From Protaetiibacter sp. SSC-01 (GTDB lineage Bacteria; Actinomycetota; Actinomycetes; Actinomycetales; Microbacteriaceae), in the NCBI RefSeq assembly GCF_014483895.1, contig NZ_CP059987.1, positions 1 to 64,000 on the forward strand: a stretch of DNA of 64,000 nt. Reading direction: 5' to 3'. The notes under the pieces are model-generated. The model worked only from the letters and a program-made list of their open reading frames with translations. It was not told the origin of the DNA and searched no databases. The translations under genes were made by a program, and so were the position numbers. This document shows positions 13,133 to 21,087 of this stretch, piece after piece (the first letter of the stretch is position 1; each line of letters starts with the position of its first letter).

Positions 13133-13162
13133 CTGAATAACCCTACTGCTATTCAGGGTTAT
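13133..13162. promoter_or_regulatory. Nested dyads upstream of the Fic gene (candidate operator)
   Basis: Two overlapping inverted repeats lie 38-67 bases upstream of the Fic start: CTGAATA-N10-TATTCAG (13133-13156) and ATAACCCT-N10-AGGGTTAT (13137-13162). Both have 10-base spacers and their centres are 5 bp apart. The Fic protein ends in a winged helix, so self-regulation here is plausible. Confidence 0.5.
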
Positions 13163-13324
13163 GCGACATATCCCTGACTAACGGGTTCATTGTCCAGGGT
13201 TGTCCGTCGTCGTTCCCAACCGGCGCGGAGAGCTCCTCCCTCAGCCCGCGCACGCCCGTTCTCCCCTGCAATTGGGGTCGCGCAAAGGGCCGGAGCACCC
13301 CCGCGGCGTCGATAGCGTGACGCG

Positions 13325-14035
13325 GTGACCACCTCATCCGAAACTCCCGACACCGCCGCCGAGACCGAGCTCGAGACCCGCGAGGAGCGCCGCCGCTTCG
13401 TGCTCGAGGTGTGGATCGTCGTGCTCCTCGGCGTCGTCTCCGTCGCGACCGCCTACGCGTCGTTCCAGTCCGCGCTGTACGACGGCATGCAGGCCGCCTC
13501 CTACAGCGAGGGCCAGAACGCGCAGACCGAGGCCGAGTCGCTCTACCTCGAGGCGAACCAGCAGTACATCCAGGATGCGCAGACGCTCTCGCGCCTCGTC
13601 GAGCTCGGCATCGCCGCCGAGAGCTCCGACCCGGTGGCCGCCGCGACCGCGCAGGAGACCTACGACGCCATCTACTTCATGAACGTCTCCGAGGACCTCG
13701 ACGCCGCCATCCAGCGCGCCGAGGAGGCGAACGCGGCTGACCCCGAGAACTACACGAGCCCCCTCGACGACGAGGACTACCAGGCCGCGCTCTACGGCGC
13801 ATGGGCCGAGACCGACGACAAGAGCGAGGCGATCATCGCCCAGGGCAACGTCTACAACGGCTACGGCGACCGGCTCACTCTCACCGCGACGCTCATGGCG
13901 ATCACCCTGTTCCTGCTCGGTGTCGCCGCGGTCGTGCGACGCGACCGCACCAAGATCGTGCTCATCGGCGTCGGCGTGGCGATCTTCGTGGTGGCCGCCG
14001 TGCTCACGGCGCTCGTGCCGTTCACCTGGCTGTAG
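13325..14035 (+). CDS. DUF4337-like membrane protein
   Basis: A 236-residue protein with an acidic N-terminus, one transmembrane segment at about residues 26-45, a long mostly alpha-helical extracytoplasmic region of about 130 residues and two C-terminal transmembrane segments near 185-232. The outer region is rich in Gln, Glu and Ala and may form a coiled coil. The start is GTG. It stands alone, divergent from the Fic gene and convergent with the TPM-domain gene. The function is not recognised and the DUF4337 resemblance is tentative. Confidence 0.75.
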   Translation: MTTSSETPDTAAETELETREERRRFVLEVWIVVLLGVVSVATAYASFQSALYDGMQAASYSEGQNAQTEAESLYLEANQQYIQDAQTLSRLVELGIAAESSDPVAAATAQETYDAIYFMNVSEDLDAAIQRAEEANAADPENYTSPLDDEDYQAALYGAWAETDDKSEAIIAQGNVYNGYGDRLTLTATLMAITLFLLGVAAVVRRDRTKIVLIGVGVAIFVVAAVLTALVPFTWL

Positions 14036-14060
14036 GCCCCGGCCGACCGACAGACGTATC

Positions 14061-14094
14061 CCGCCCCGTCGCGACGCAGGTCGCGGCGGGGCGG
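14061..14094. terminator. Bidirectional terminator hairpin
   Basis: A 14-bp stem with one G-U pair (14061-14074 with 14081-14094) and a six-base loop lies between two convergent genes. There is no T-tract, as is usual in high-GC actinobacteria. Confidence 0.7.
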
Positions 14095-14109
14095 TTCGTC
14101 ATGTGCGGG

Positions 14110-15123
14110 CTACCAGTCGGAGCCGCCACCCGATCCGGAGTCGAAGCCGCCCCCGCCGTAGTCGCTGCCGCCGCCCGAGTCCCAGCCACCGCCGCCGGAG
14201 TCCCAGCCGCCGCCGGAATCCCAGCCGGAGTCCGAGCCGCCGTCGTAGCCGCCGCCTCCCCCGCCGCCGCTGCCGAAGTTGCCGGTCGCGAGCATCCAGA
14301 TGAGCACGATGACGACGATGAAGAACGGGATGTACCGCATCCACGAGCCGTTGCCGCCGCCGTCGCTCGAGCTCGGGTTCGAGTACTTCGAGCGCCAGCG
14401 CCCCTCGTTGTAGCGCTTCGACGCCGTGCTCGGGGAGACGGATGCGAGCCCCGCCGCCGCGGAGGGACCGGACGCCCGCGAGTCGGTGCGCACGCGGTTC
14501 ATCGCCTTGTTGTCGAGGTACTTCTCGACGAGCGCGTCGGCGCCCTCGATGAGGCCGGACACGAGGTCGTCGGCCTTTAACCTCGGCACCATCTCGGCCG
14601 CGACGACCTCGTTGATGTCCTCGCCGTTGAGGTACGTCGAGATGCCGTTGCCGGCCTGCACCTGCACGCGGCGTGGCTGCCGCACGAGCAGGATGTAGAC
14701 ACCGTTGTCCTTCGCGGCATCGCCGACGCCGAGCTCGTGGGCGCGCTTGCGCGCGTAGTACTCGACGTTCTGCGTGATCGTGTTGACCGTCTCGACGACC
14801 ACGACGACGTCGTGCTTCTTGCCGAGTCCGCGCAGGTGCGCGCCGATCGCCTGCTGCTGGTCGTACGTCAGCATGTCGGCGGTGTCGACGACGTTGTCGT
14901 TCGCCTGCCGCACTTCGGGGGAGTCGACGACGATCATCGCCGGGTCGTCGGCGCGGAACGTCGAACGGCAAAAGTCGCAGTGCCAGACGCCGTTCGTGTC
15001 CTGCTTCAGCTGCGTCGAGCCGCAGTTCACGCAGCGCTGCGGCTTGAGCGACGGATCCCGGCCGTCGTCAACGGGCACGTCCGGGGTCGGCTCCGGCGGG
15101 GTGGTGGGCTCGTCGGGGGTCAC
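14110..15123 (-). CDS. TPM-domain (YgcG-like) membrane protein with zinc ribbon
   Basis: A 337-residue protein. Residues 31-52 hold a CVNC...CDFC zinc ribbon, so the N-terminus is probably cytoplasmic. A TPM domain follows (about 75-200), including LVRQPRRVQVQAGNG. A transmembrane segment lies near residues 265-283, and the last 50 residues are almost only Gly, Ser, Asp, Trp and Tyr. TPM proteins have been linked to photosystem repair in plants, but their bacterial role is unclear. Leu182 is a TTA codon, which is very rare in this genome. An ATG 26 bp downstream in another frame does not compete. Confidence 0.8.
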   Translation of the reverse strand: MTPDEPTTPPEPTPDVPVDDGRDPSLKPQRCVNCGSTQLKQDTNGVWHCDFCRSTFRADDPAMIVVDSPEVRQANDNVVDTADMLTYDQQQAIGAHLRGLGKKHDVVVVVETVNTITQNVEYYARKRAHELGVGDAAKDNGVYILLVRQPRRVQVQAGNGISTYLNGEDINEVVAAEMVPRLKADDLVSGLIEGADALVEKYLDNKAMNRVRTDSRASGPSAAAGLASVSPSTASKRYNEGRWRSKYSNPSSSDGGGNGSWMRYIPFFIVVIVLIWMLATGNFGSGGGGGGGYDGGSDSGWDSGGGWDSGGGGWDSGGGSDYGGGGFDSGSGGGSDW

Positions 15124-15147
15124 GCGGGCAGGCTACCGGCTACCGGG

Positions 15148-15717
15148 TCAGAACTCGTCCTCGTCGTCGGAGACGTCGATCGCGCCCACGTCGGCGAGGT
15201 CCTCGATCCACAGGTCCTCGTCGGCGCGGAGCGTCTGCCACGCGGCGTACGCGACACCCGCCACGGCGACGACGCCGAGGCCGATGAGGATGAACGTGCC
15301 GGGGCCGGGGCCCTTCTTGGGCTGCGGCGCGATCTTCACGACCTTGCCTCCCGTGCGCGCGGCCGAGCGCACGACGTCGCGCACACGCGGGTCGCGCACG
15401 GCCTCGATCACGGCGATCGCGGAGCCGACGGCGCCCGAGAGCGCGGGGAGCACATCCGACACCACGCGCTCCTTGACGACGGAGCCCGCGGTCTTGGCGC
15501 CGGCGATGCCCGTCGCGACGGCCGGCTGCACGTGGTCGGTGTAGACGCCCGTCACGCGGGGGGCGACCTCCTCGCGGGCGAGGGCGTTCGCCTGTCGAGT
15601 GGCCTCGCGGAGCACGCGGGAGGCGTGATCGAGCGCCTCGCGCTGCTCCTCCCACAGCTCATCGGCGGAGCGCTTGAGCTTCTTGAGCTCCTTCTGACGC
15701 TTGCGGGACAGTGCCAT
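15148..15717 (-). CDS. Hypothetical single-pass membrane protein
   Basis: A 189-residue protein starting MALSRKRQKEL, with GGAGG six bases upstream of the ATG. The N-terminal 60 residues are highly charged and helical (likely coiled coil). An amphipathic Ala/Val-rich region follows, then a transmembrane segment at about residues 145-163 and an acidic C-terminal tail (ISDDEDEF-like). Genes like it are conserved in Microbacteriaceae near ppiA. I do not recognise a domain. It is divergent from the cyclophilin gene with a 67-bp gap. Confidence 0.75.
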   Translation of the reverse strand: MALSRKRQKELKKLKRSADELWEEQREALDHASRVLREATRQANALAREEVAPRVTGVYTDHVQPAVATGIAGAKTAGSVVKERVVSDVLPALSGAVGSAIAVIEAVRDPRVRDVVRSAARTGGKVVKIAPQPKKGPGPGTFILIGLGVVAVAGVAYAAWQTLRADEDLWIEDLADVGAIDVSDDEDEF

Positions 15718-15784
15718 GACGACCTCCGATTGCGGCTGAGCGTCCTCCCATCCTGCCACGGGGCTCCTGTGAAACAATGGCCGA

Positions 15785-16324
15785 ATGCCCCTTCCCACCG
15801 CTGTCGCGACCATCCACACCACCCTCGGCGACATCAAGGTCAACCTGTTCGGCAACCACGCCCCCATCACCGTGGAGAACTTCATCGGGCTCGCGACGGG
15901 CACGAAGGAGTGGCGTCACCCCGGCACCGGCGAGGTCTCGACGAAGCCGCTCTACGACGGCGTCATCTTCCACCGCATCATCAAGCAGTTCATGCTCCAG
16001 GGCGGTGACCCGCTCGGACAGGGCATCGGCGGCCCCGGCTACCAGTTCGACGACGAGATCCACCCCGAGCTCGTGTTCGACCAGCCCTACCTGCTCGCCA
16101 TGGCGAACGCCGGCATCCAGATGGGGCGCGGCACCAACGGCTCGCAGTTCTTCATCACGACCGTGCCGACGCCGTGGCTGAACCGCAAGCACACGATCTT
16201 CGGCGAAGTCGCCGACGAGGAGTCGAAGCGCGTCGTCGACGCCATCGAAGCGGTGCCGACCGACGGTCGCGACAAGCCTCTCGAGGACGTCGTCATCACG
16301 GGCGTCGACGTCGAGAGCCGGTGA
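15785..16324 (+). CDS. ppiA: Peptidyl-prolyl cis-trans isomerase, cyclophilin type
   Basis: A 179-residue cytoplasmic cyclophilin that speeds cis-trans isomerisation at proline bonds. FHRIIKQFMLQGGDP and NGSQFFIT are the catalytic and binding motifs, and the substrate Trp (PTPWLN) is present. No signal peptide is seen. The last bases overlap the rhomboid start by GTGA, so the two are likely co-translated. A cyclophilin beside a rhomboid near gyrA is a conserved pattern (compare Rv0009-Rv0110 relatives). Confidence 0.95.
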   Translation: MPLPTAVATIHTTLGDIKVNLFGNHAPITVENFIGLATGTKEWRHPGTGEVSTKPLYDGVIFHRIIKQFMLQGGDPLGQGIGGPGYQFDDEIHPELVFDQPYLLAMANAGIQMGRGTNGSQFFITTVPTPWLNRKHTIFGEVADEESKRVVDAIEAVPTDGRDKPLEDVVITGVDVESR

Positions 16325-17262
16325 ACTCTCCCCGCTTCGGCGAGCAGCACGAGGAGGACCCCTCCGTCTGCTACCGCCACCCCGACCGGCAGAGCTGGGT
16401 GCTGTGCCAACGGTGCGGGCGCACGATCTGCCCCGAGTGCCAGATCCTCGCGCCCGTCGGCGTGCAGTGCCCCGACTGCGTGCGCGAGGCGGGTGGCTCG
16501 GTGCAGTGGACGCCGACGGCGACCAAGCCCGTGAAGCAACGGGCGGCCGCGCGTCGCGCGCCCGCGGCATCCGCATCGACCCCGCGCAGCGGGTTCGCCG
16601 GATGGGTGACCGGGCTCCTGCGGCCGGGTGGCGAATCGCCGCCGCTCAGCTGGGTCTTCGCGGGGAGCGCCATCGTGCTCTGGCTCGTGGGCCTGTTCAC
16701 GTCGAACCTGCCGGCGATCTGGCTCGCGGCGTTCCCGAACACGGCCTGGCAGCTGTGGCGGTTCGCGACGTTCCCGTTCGTGTACCCGGCGTTCGCGAGC
16801 ATCACGAGCATCCTGCTGTTCGCGCTCGCGCTGTTCTTCTGGCTGCTGTTCGCGCCGTCGGTGGAGCGCAACTTCGGGCGCGCGAAGTTCCTCACGGTGT
16901 TCTTCGCGGCATCCGTCTTCGGTGCGGCGGCGCAGCTGATCTTCGGCGGCACGGCCTACGGCCTCGGAGCGGGGCTCTTCGGCCTGCTCGGCTCGTACGC
17001 CGTGCTCATGTGGTCGTACCCGCCGGCGCGAACGCAGATCCTCGTCGTGCTCGCGATCAACCTCGTCATCAACCTCGCACTCGGCGGAGGCTCGCTGCCG
17101 CTCATCTTCGGCGGGCTGCTCGCGGGCGCGGGAGCGACGTATCTGCTGCAGTTCTACGAGGACCGGCCGCGGGCGAAGGCGTCGACGCCGTATCTCATCA
17201 TCGGCGGCGCGGTCGCGGCGCTCGCGGCGATCGCCGTGGCGACCAACGTGCCGATGTTCTGA
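16321..17262 (+). CDS. Rhomboid-family membrane protein, probably inactive
   Basis: A 313-residue protein. An N-terminal zinc-finger region carries CYRHP, CQRCGRTICPEC and CPDC (residues about 15-55). A six- to seven-helix rhomboid core follows from about residue 110. The catalytic serine motif GxSG is replaced by GLGAG (in GLGAGLFGLLG), and the helix-6 histidine is replaced by Ile (LIFGGLLAG in place of a GHLGGLLAG-type motif). Both catalytic residues thus appear to be missing, so it is probably a pseudoprotease. The GTG start overlaps ppiA. Confidence 0.85.
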   Translation: MNSPRFGEQHEEDPSVCYRHPDRQSWVLCQRCGRTICPECQILAPVGVQCPDCVREAGGSVQWTPTATKPVKQRAAARRAPAASASTPRSGFAGWVTGLLRPGGESPPLSWVFAGSAIVLWLVGLFTSNLPAIWLAAFPNTAWQLWRFATFPFVYPAFASITSILLFALALFFWLLFAPSVERNFGRAKFLTVFFAASVFGAAAQLIFGGTAYGLGAGLFGLLGSYAVLMWSYPPARTQILVVLAINLVINLALGGGSLPLIFGGLLAGAGATYLLQFYEDRPRAKASTPYLIIGGAVAALAAIAVATNVPMF

Positions 17263-17276
17263 GCACGCCTGCACGC

Positions 17277-17313
17277 ACAGAACCCGCGGTCCCTTCCGGG
17301 CCGCGGGTTCTGT
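17277..17313. terminator. Terminator hairpin, convergent genes
   Basis: A perfect 13-bp stem, ACAGAACCCGCGG with CCGCGGGTTCTGT, around an 11-base loop, follows the rhomboid gene by 14 bases. It can serve both the rhomboid gene and crgA, which converge here. Confidence 0.85.
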
Positions 17314-17340
17314 CGTCGGGGGAGGGATCTCTCCACAGGT

Positions 17341-17359
17341 CCATCCACAGTGTGGATGG
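17341..17359. promoter_or_regulatory. Perfect palindrome of two head-to-head DnaA-like boxes
   Basis: CCATCCACA-G-TGTGGATGG is a perfect 9-bp inverted repeat. Each half differs from the DnaA box TTATCCACA at two positions. It lies between two convergent genes, past the terminator, and a second small dyad (TACACGTGTGTA) lies just after it. Its role is unknown. Confidence 0.45.
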
Positions 17360-17395
17360 AATTACACGTGTGTATTTCGTGTCGGGAGAGGTCCG

Positions 17396-17638
17396 TCAGC
17401 GCCAGCGCGTGGTCATCAGGAAGCCGATGAACATGATGCCGAAGCCGACGAGGATGTTGCCGGCGCCGAGCGCGGGGATCGGCCAGGAGTTCTGGCTGAC
17501 GTAGTAGACGATGATCCAGGCGAGGCCCACGAGCATGAAGCCGAACATCACCGGCTTGAACCACACCGGGTTCGGGGCATCTTCGCCCTTCACGGTCTCC
17601 TGGGCGGCCGGCTTGGTACGGGTCTTGGGACGGGCCAT
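17396..17638 (-). CDS. crgA: Cell division protein CrgA
   Basis: An 80-residue protein with two transmembrane segments, at about residues 23-43 and 56-75, matching the CrgA fold. CrgA recruits FtsI and PBPs to the septum in mycobacteria and inhibits FtsZ ring formation in Streptomyces. The end (FLMTTRWR) is the conserved basic tail. I chose MARPKTRTK as the start; an ATG four codons upstream (17650) is also possible, and neither has a strong ribosome-binding site. It is near the sortase and the kinase operon, as in Mycobacterium. Confidence 0.9.
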   Translation of the reverse strand: MARPKTRTKPAAQETVKGEDAPNPVWFKPVMFGFMLVGLAWIIVYYVSQNSWPIPALGAGNILVGFGIMFIGFLMTTRWR

Positions 17639-17709
17639 GCCGAAGATCATAGCCCGGAGGGCACGGAAGCCCGAAGCCGGGGCACAGGCGTTCCCCCTAC
17701 AATCGCCCT

Positions 17710-18504
17710 ATGCCCGGCCGTCGTTCCCTGCGTCCTCGGCGCCGTGTGTCGGTCGTCGGGATCCTCGGCGAGCTGCTCATCACGGGGGGCGTCGTCGTGC
17801 TGCTTTTCATCGGATGGCAGCTCTGGCTGTACGACAGCATCGTCGGCGACGAGCTGCAGGAGCAGGCCACGGCGCAGAGCCGCGAGTGGGACGAGCAGGC
17901 CGCCGCGAACCCCACGCCCACTCCGAGCGACACCCCGAGCGACGGGCCGAACGAGCCGATCTCGGCCGAACCGCCCGTTCAGGCCGCGCCCGCAAAGACG
18001 GAGCAGTTCGCCATGCTCATCGTCCCGCGCTGGGGCGCCGACTACTACCGCCCGATCGCCGAGGGCGTCGGCGTGCACGACGTGCTCAACAAGGGGCTCC
18101 TCGGCCACTACCCGGGCACCCAGATGCCGGGCGAGGTCGGCAACTTCGCGATCGCCGCGCACCGCACGACGAAGGGCGGATCGCTCCACAACATCCACGA
18201 GCTCCAGATCGGCGACCACGTGTACGTCGAGACGGCCGCCGGCTGGTACCGCTACACCTTCCGCAACCTCGAGTACGTGCGCCCGACGGGCGTGGGCGTG
18301 CTCGACCCGGTGCCCCAGGACCAGATGACGCCGCCCTCCGAGCGCTACATCACGATGACGAGCTGCAACCCGATCCTGACCTCCGTCGAGCGGATCATCG
18401 CCTACGGCGTGTACGACGGATTCTTCCCGCGCGATCCCTCGAAGCCCGCCTCGGGTGCACCCGAGGAGATCGCGCCCACGGTGACGGGGACGGTGGCGAG
18501 CTGA
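17710..18504 (+). CDS. srtE: Class E sortase
   Basis: A 264-residue membrane transpeptidase that cuts LAxTG sorting signals and links the protein to the cell wall. A transmembrane anchor lies at residues 16-38, then a Pro/Thr-rich linker. The catalytic residues are His151 (AIAAHRTT), Cys219 (TMTSCNP) and Arg228. Three LAxTG proteins are encoded elsewhere in the window (35137, 43183, 59934), so it probably has local substrates. Its end overlaps the next gene's start (TGATG), so coupling is likely. Confidence 0.92.
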   Translation: MPGRRSLRPRRRVSVVGILGELLITGGVVVLLFIGWQLWLYDSIVGDELQEQATAQSREWDEQAAANPTPTPSDTPSDGPNEPISAEPPVQAAPAKTEQFAMLIVPRWGADYYRPIAEGVGVHDVLNKGLLGHYPGTQMPGEVGNFAIAAHRTTKGGSLHNIHELQIGDHVYVETAAGWYRYTFRNLEYVRPTGVGVLDPVPQDQMTPPSERYITMTSCNPILTSVERIIAYGVYDGFFPRDPSKPASGAPEEIAPTVTGTVAS

Positions 18505-18662
18505 TGTACGGAGCACTGTGGCGCGTGCTGCCCGGACCCTGGTGGGTGCGCACCCTCATCCTGCTCGTGCTCGCCGCGGCGGTGCTCGCGGCTCTCGCCT
18601 TCTGGGTCTTCCCGTGGGTCGACCAGTTCATCAGCCTCCAGGAAGTGACGGTGGACGAATGA
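18504..18662 (+). CDS. Small single-pass membrane protein
   Basis: A 52-residue protein with one transmembrane segment at about residues 17-37 and a short C-terminal tail (FISLQEVTVDE). The ATG overlaps the sortase stop, and its stop overlaps the amidotransferase start by four bases, so the three genes form a tight operon. It could be missed for its size. It resembles small proteins kept at this place in other actinobacteria. Its function is unknown; a partner of the sortase is one possibility. Confidence 0.75.
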   Translation: MYGALWRVLPGPWWVRTLILLVLAAAVLAALAFWVFPWVDQFISLQEVTVDE

Positions 18663-19297
18663 CGCGCGTGCTCGTCGTCGACAACTACGACAGCTTCGTC
18701 TACACGCTCGCCGGCTACCTCGTGCAGCTCGGCGCCGAGATCGAGGTCGTGCGCAACGACGCCTTCGCCGCCGAGGAGTCGGCCGACCGCATCGCCGACT
18801 TCGACGCCGTGCTGCTCTCCCCCGGTCCCGGCACCCCGGGCGCCGCGGGCGTCTCGATCCCGATCGTGCACGCCGCGATCGCATCCGGCGCCCCGCTCCT
18901 CGGCGTGTGCCTCGGCCACCAGGCGATCGCCGAGGCGCTCGGCGCCACGGTCACGCACGCCGAGGAGCTCATGCACGGCAAGACGTCGCTCATCGAGCAC
19001 GACGACTCCCCCTTCTTCGACGGGGTGCCGCAGCCGTTCCGTGCGACCCGCTACCACTCGCTCGCGGTCGTCGACTCGACGGTGCCCGACGAGCTCGAGG
19101 TGACTGCGCGCACCGACGGCGGCATCATCATGGCGCTCCGCCACCGTGAGGCGCCCGTCTACGGCGTGCAGTTCCACCCGGAGTCGGTGCTCACCGAGGG
19201 CGGCTACCGCATGCTCGGCAACTGGCTCGCCGCATCCGGGATGCCGGAGGCGGCCGAGCGCGCCACGGGCCTCAGCCCGCTCGTCAAGCTCTCCTGA
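18659..19297 (+). CDS. pabA: Anthranilate/aminodeoxychorismate synthase glutamine amidotransferase
   Basis: A 212-residue class I glutamine amidotransferase that supplies ammonia to the chorismate-using partner. The catalytic triad is Cys in LLGVCLGHQ near residue 80, and His and Glu in VQFHPES near residue 172. No partner (trpE or pabB) lies in the window, so whether it serves tryptophan or folate synthesis cannot be told. Actinobacteria keep a trpG/pabA gene next to pknB (Rv0013 in M. tuberculosis). It converges on pknB. Confidence 0.9.
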   Translation: MTRVLVVDNYDSFVYTLAGYLVQLGAEIEVVRNDAFAAEESADRIADFDAVLLSPGPGTPGAAGVSIPIVHAAIASGAPLLGVCLGHQAIAEALGATVTHAEELMHGKTSLIEHDDSPFFDGVPQPFRATRYHSLAVVDSTVPDELEVTARTDGGIIMALRHREAPVYGVQFHPESVLTEGGYRMLGNWLAASGMPEAAERATGLSPLVKLS

Positions 19298-19313
19298 CGC
19301 CCGAGGCCGGCGC

Positions 19314-21035
19314 TCAGTCGCCCTGGCAGTAGGTGAGGGTGACCGACGAGCGCTGGGGCACGTCGCCCTTCGCCGACTGCGCCGTCACCTTGCCGCCCGA
19401 GCAGGAGCCGTCGGGCTTGAGGTTCACGTTGAGCTGCAGCACGCTGAGCTGCGTCTGCGCGTCGCCGATCGCCTGGCCCACGACCTCGGGCACCTGCACG
19501 AGGCCGTTCGAGATGACGAGGTTGACGGTGCTGCCGGCGGGCACGCTCTGCGCGCCCGTGAGCATCGACTCGTTGTCGTCGATCGTGATGCCGATGACCT
19601 GGCCCGCCGGGATGTTCGGGTGGTAGGCGAGCCCGCTCGTGCCGTAGGTGAGCCCGAGCTCCTGGAGCTTCGCGATCGCGTCGGCCTCGGGCACGTAGGT
19701 GAGGGCGGGCAGCGACACCGACGGCGGGCCGGTCGAGACGACGACCTCGATCTCCTCGCCCTCGCTCACGCGCGTGCCGGCCTCGATGCTCGTCGAGATG
19801 ATGCGTCCGGCCTCGACCTCGGTGCTCGCCCGGTCGACCCGGCGCGGCTGGAGACCGGCCTCGGTGAGCTCGGCGATGCCCGCCTCGGCCTCCTCGTTCA
19901 CGACATCCGGCACCGTGATGCCGAGGTCGCTCGCGATGTTGGTGGGCGAGAGGCTGAAGACCCACACCATCGCCGCGACGATGATGACCACCATGACGGC
20001 GATGCCGCCCCAGATCCACGCGACCGGCGGGCGGTTCTGCGTGCGGGTGGGGCGGTTCTCGTCGTTCGCGAGGCGGCGCAGGGTGGCCTCGGATGCCGCG
20101 GTCGAGTTGGGGTTGACGCCGAAGAGCGTCGCGTTGAAGTCGTCGGCGACGGGAACACGGTCGGGCACCTTGCCGCCCACGGCGACCTCGAGGTCGGCCT
20201 TGAAGTCGGCGGCGCTCTGGAAGCGCTCGAAGCGGTCCTTCGCGAGAGCGCGCATGACGACGGCGCTCATCGCGGGCGAGACGGACGGGTTGAGCGCGTT
20301 GGGCGGCGTCGGCACCTCGCTCACGTGCTGGTAGGCGACGGCGACGGGCGAGTCGCCGCGGAACGGCGCGCGGCCCGTGAGCATCTCGTAGAGCACGACG
20401 CCCGTCGAGTACAGGTCGGTGCGGGCGTCGACGCTCTCGCCGCGGGCCTGCTCGGGCGAGAAGTAGCTCGCGGTGCCGAGCACGGCGCTCGTCTGCGCGA
20501 CGTTGGCCGACGACTCAGAGATGGCTCGGGCGATGCCGAAGTCCATGACCTTGACCTGCCCGTTGGGCGTGATCATGACGTTGCCGGGCTTGATGTCGCG
20601 GTGCACGACACCCGCGCGGTGTGAGTACTCGAGGGCGGTGAGGATTCCCGTGGCGATGCGCGCGGCCTCGGGCGCCTCGATGGGGCCGGCGGCGATGAGG
20701 TCGGAGAGCAGCTTGCCCTCGACGCGCTCCATGACGATGAACGGCAGCTGCACGTCGAGGCCGTCGGCGGCGCGGACCGTCTCCTCGCCCGCGTCGAAGA
20801 CGCGCACGATCGTCGGGTGCGCCATGCGGGCGGCGGCCTGCGCCTCCTGACGGAACCGCAGGCGGAAGGCCGGGTCGGTCGCGAGAGTGGGGCGCAGGAG
20901 CTTGATGGCGACGCGTCGGTTGAGACGCGTGTCGAGGCCCTCGCGGACCTCGGCCATGCCCCCACGGCCGAGCACCTTGCCGAGTTCGTAGCGACCGGCG
21001 AGCGTGCGCACACCCTCGATCACTGCGTCACTCAC
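19314..21035 (-). CDS. pknB: Ser/Thr protein kinase PknB, with PASTA domains
   Basis: A 573-residue receptor kinase. The kinase domain has Lys45 (VAIKLL), HRD at 145-147, and DFG at 165-167; an activation loop GTASYFSPEQ follows. A transmembrane segment lies near residues 343-365. Three extracellular PASTA repeats follow, fewer than the four of M. tuberculosis. PASTA domains sense muropeptides, so the kinase couples wall status to growth. The GTG start has no strong ribosome-binding site. It is the last gene of the operon and its phosphatase is encoded upstream. Confidence 0.95.
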   Translation of the reverse strand: MSDAVIEGVRTLAGRYELGKVLGRGGMAEVREGLDTRLNRRVAIKLLRPTLATDPAFRLRFRQEAQAAARMAHPTIVRVFDAGEETVRAADGLDVQLPFIVMERVEGKLLSDLIAAGPIEAPEAARIATGILTALEYSHRAGVVHRDIKPGNVMITPNGQVKVMDFGIARAISESSANVAQTSAVLGTASYFSPEQARGESVDARTDLYSTGVVLYEMLTGRAPFRGDSPVAVAYQHVSEVPTPPNALNPSVSPAMSAVVMRALAKDRFERFQSAADFKADLEVAVGGKVPDRVPVADDFNATLFGVNPNSTAASEATLRRLANDENRPTRTQNRPPVAWIWGGIAVMVVIIVAAMVWVFSLSPTNIASDLGITVPDVVNEEAEAGIAELTEAGLQPRRVDRASTEVEAGRIISTSIEAGTRVSEGEEIEVVVSTGPPSVSLPALTYVPEADAIAKLQELGLTYGTSGLAYHPNIPAGQVIGITIDDNESMLTGAQSVPAGSTVNLVISNGLVQVPEVVGQAIGDAQTQLSVLQLNVNLKPDGSCSGGKVTAQSAKGDVPQRSSVTLTYCQGD

Positions 21036-21087
21036 GCGGTCAGTCTAGCCGCGGCCGCCTGGGCGGAAGATCAGTCGTGAGGAGGAG

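Noticed and set aside
11797-13324. Possible genomic island with tRNA-Ala as its attachment site beside the Fic gene
   Set aside because: I found no direct repeat of the tRNA 3' end beyond the Fic gene and no integrase.
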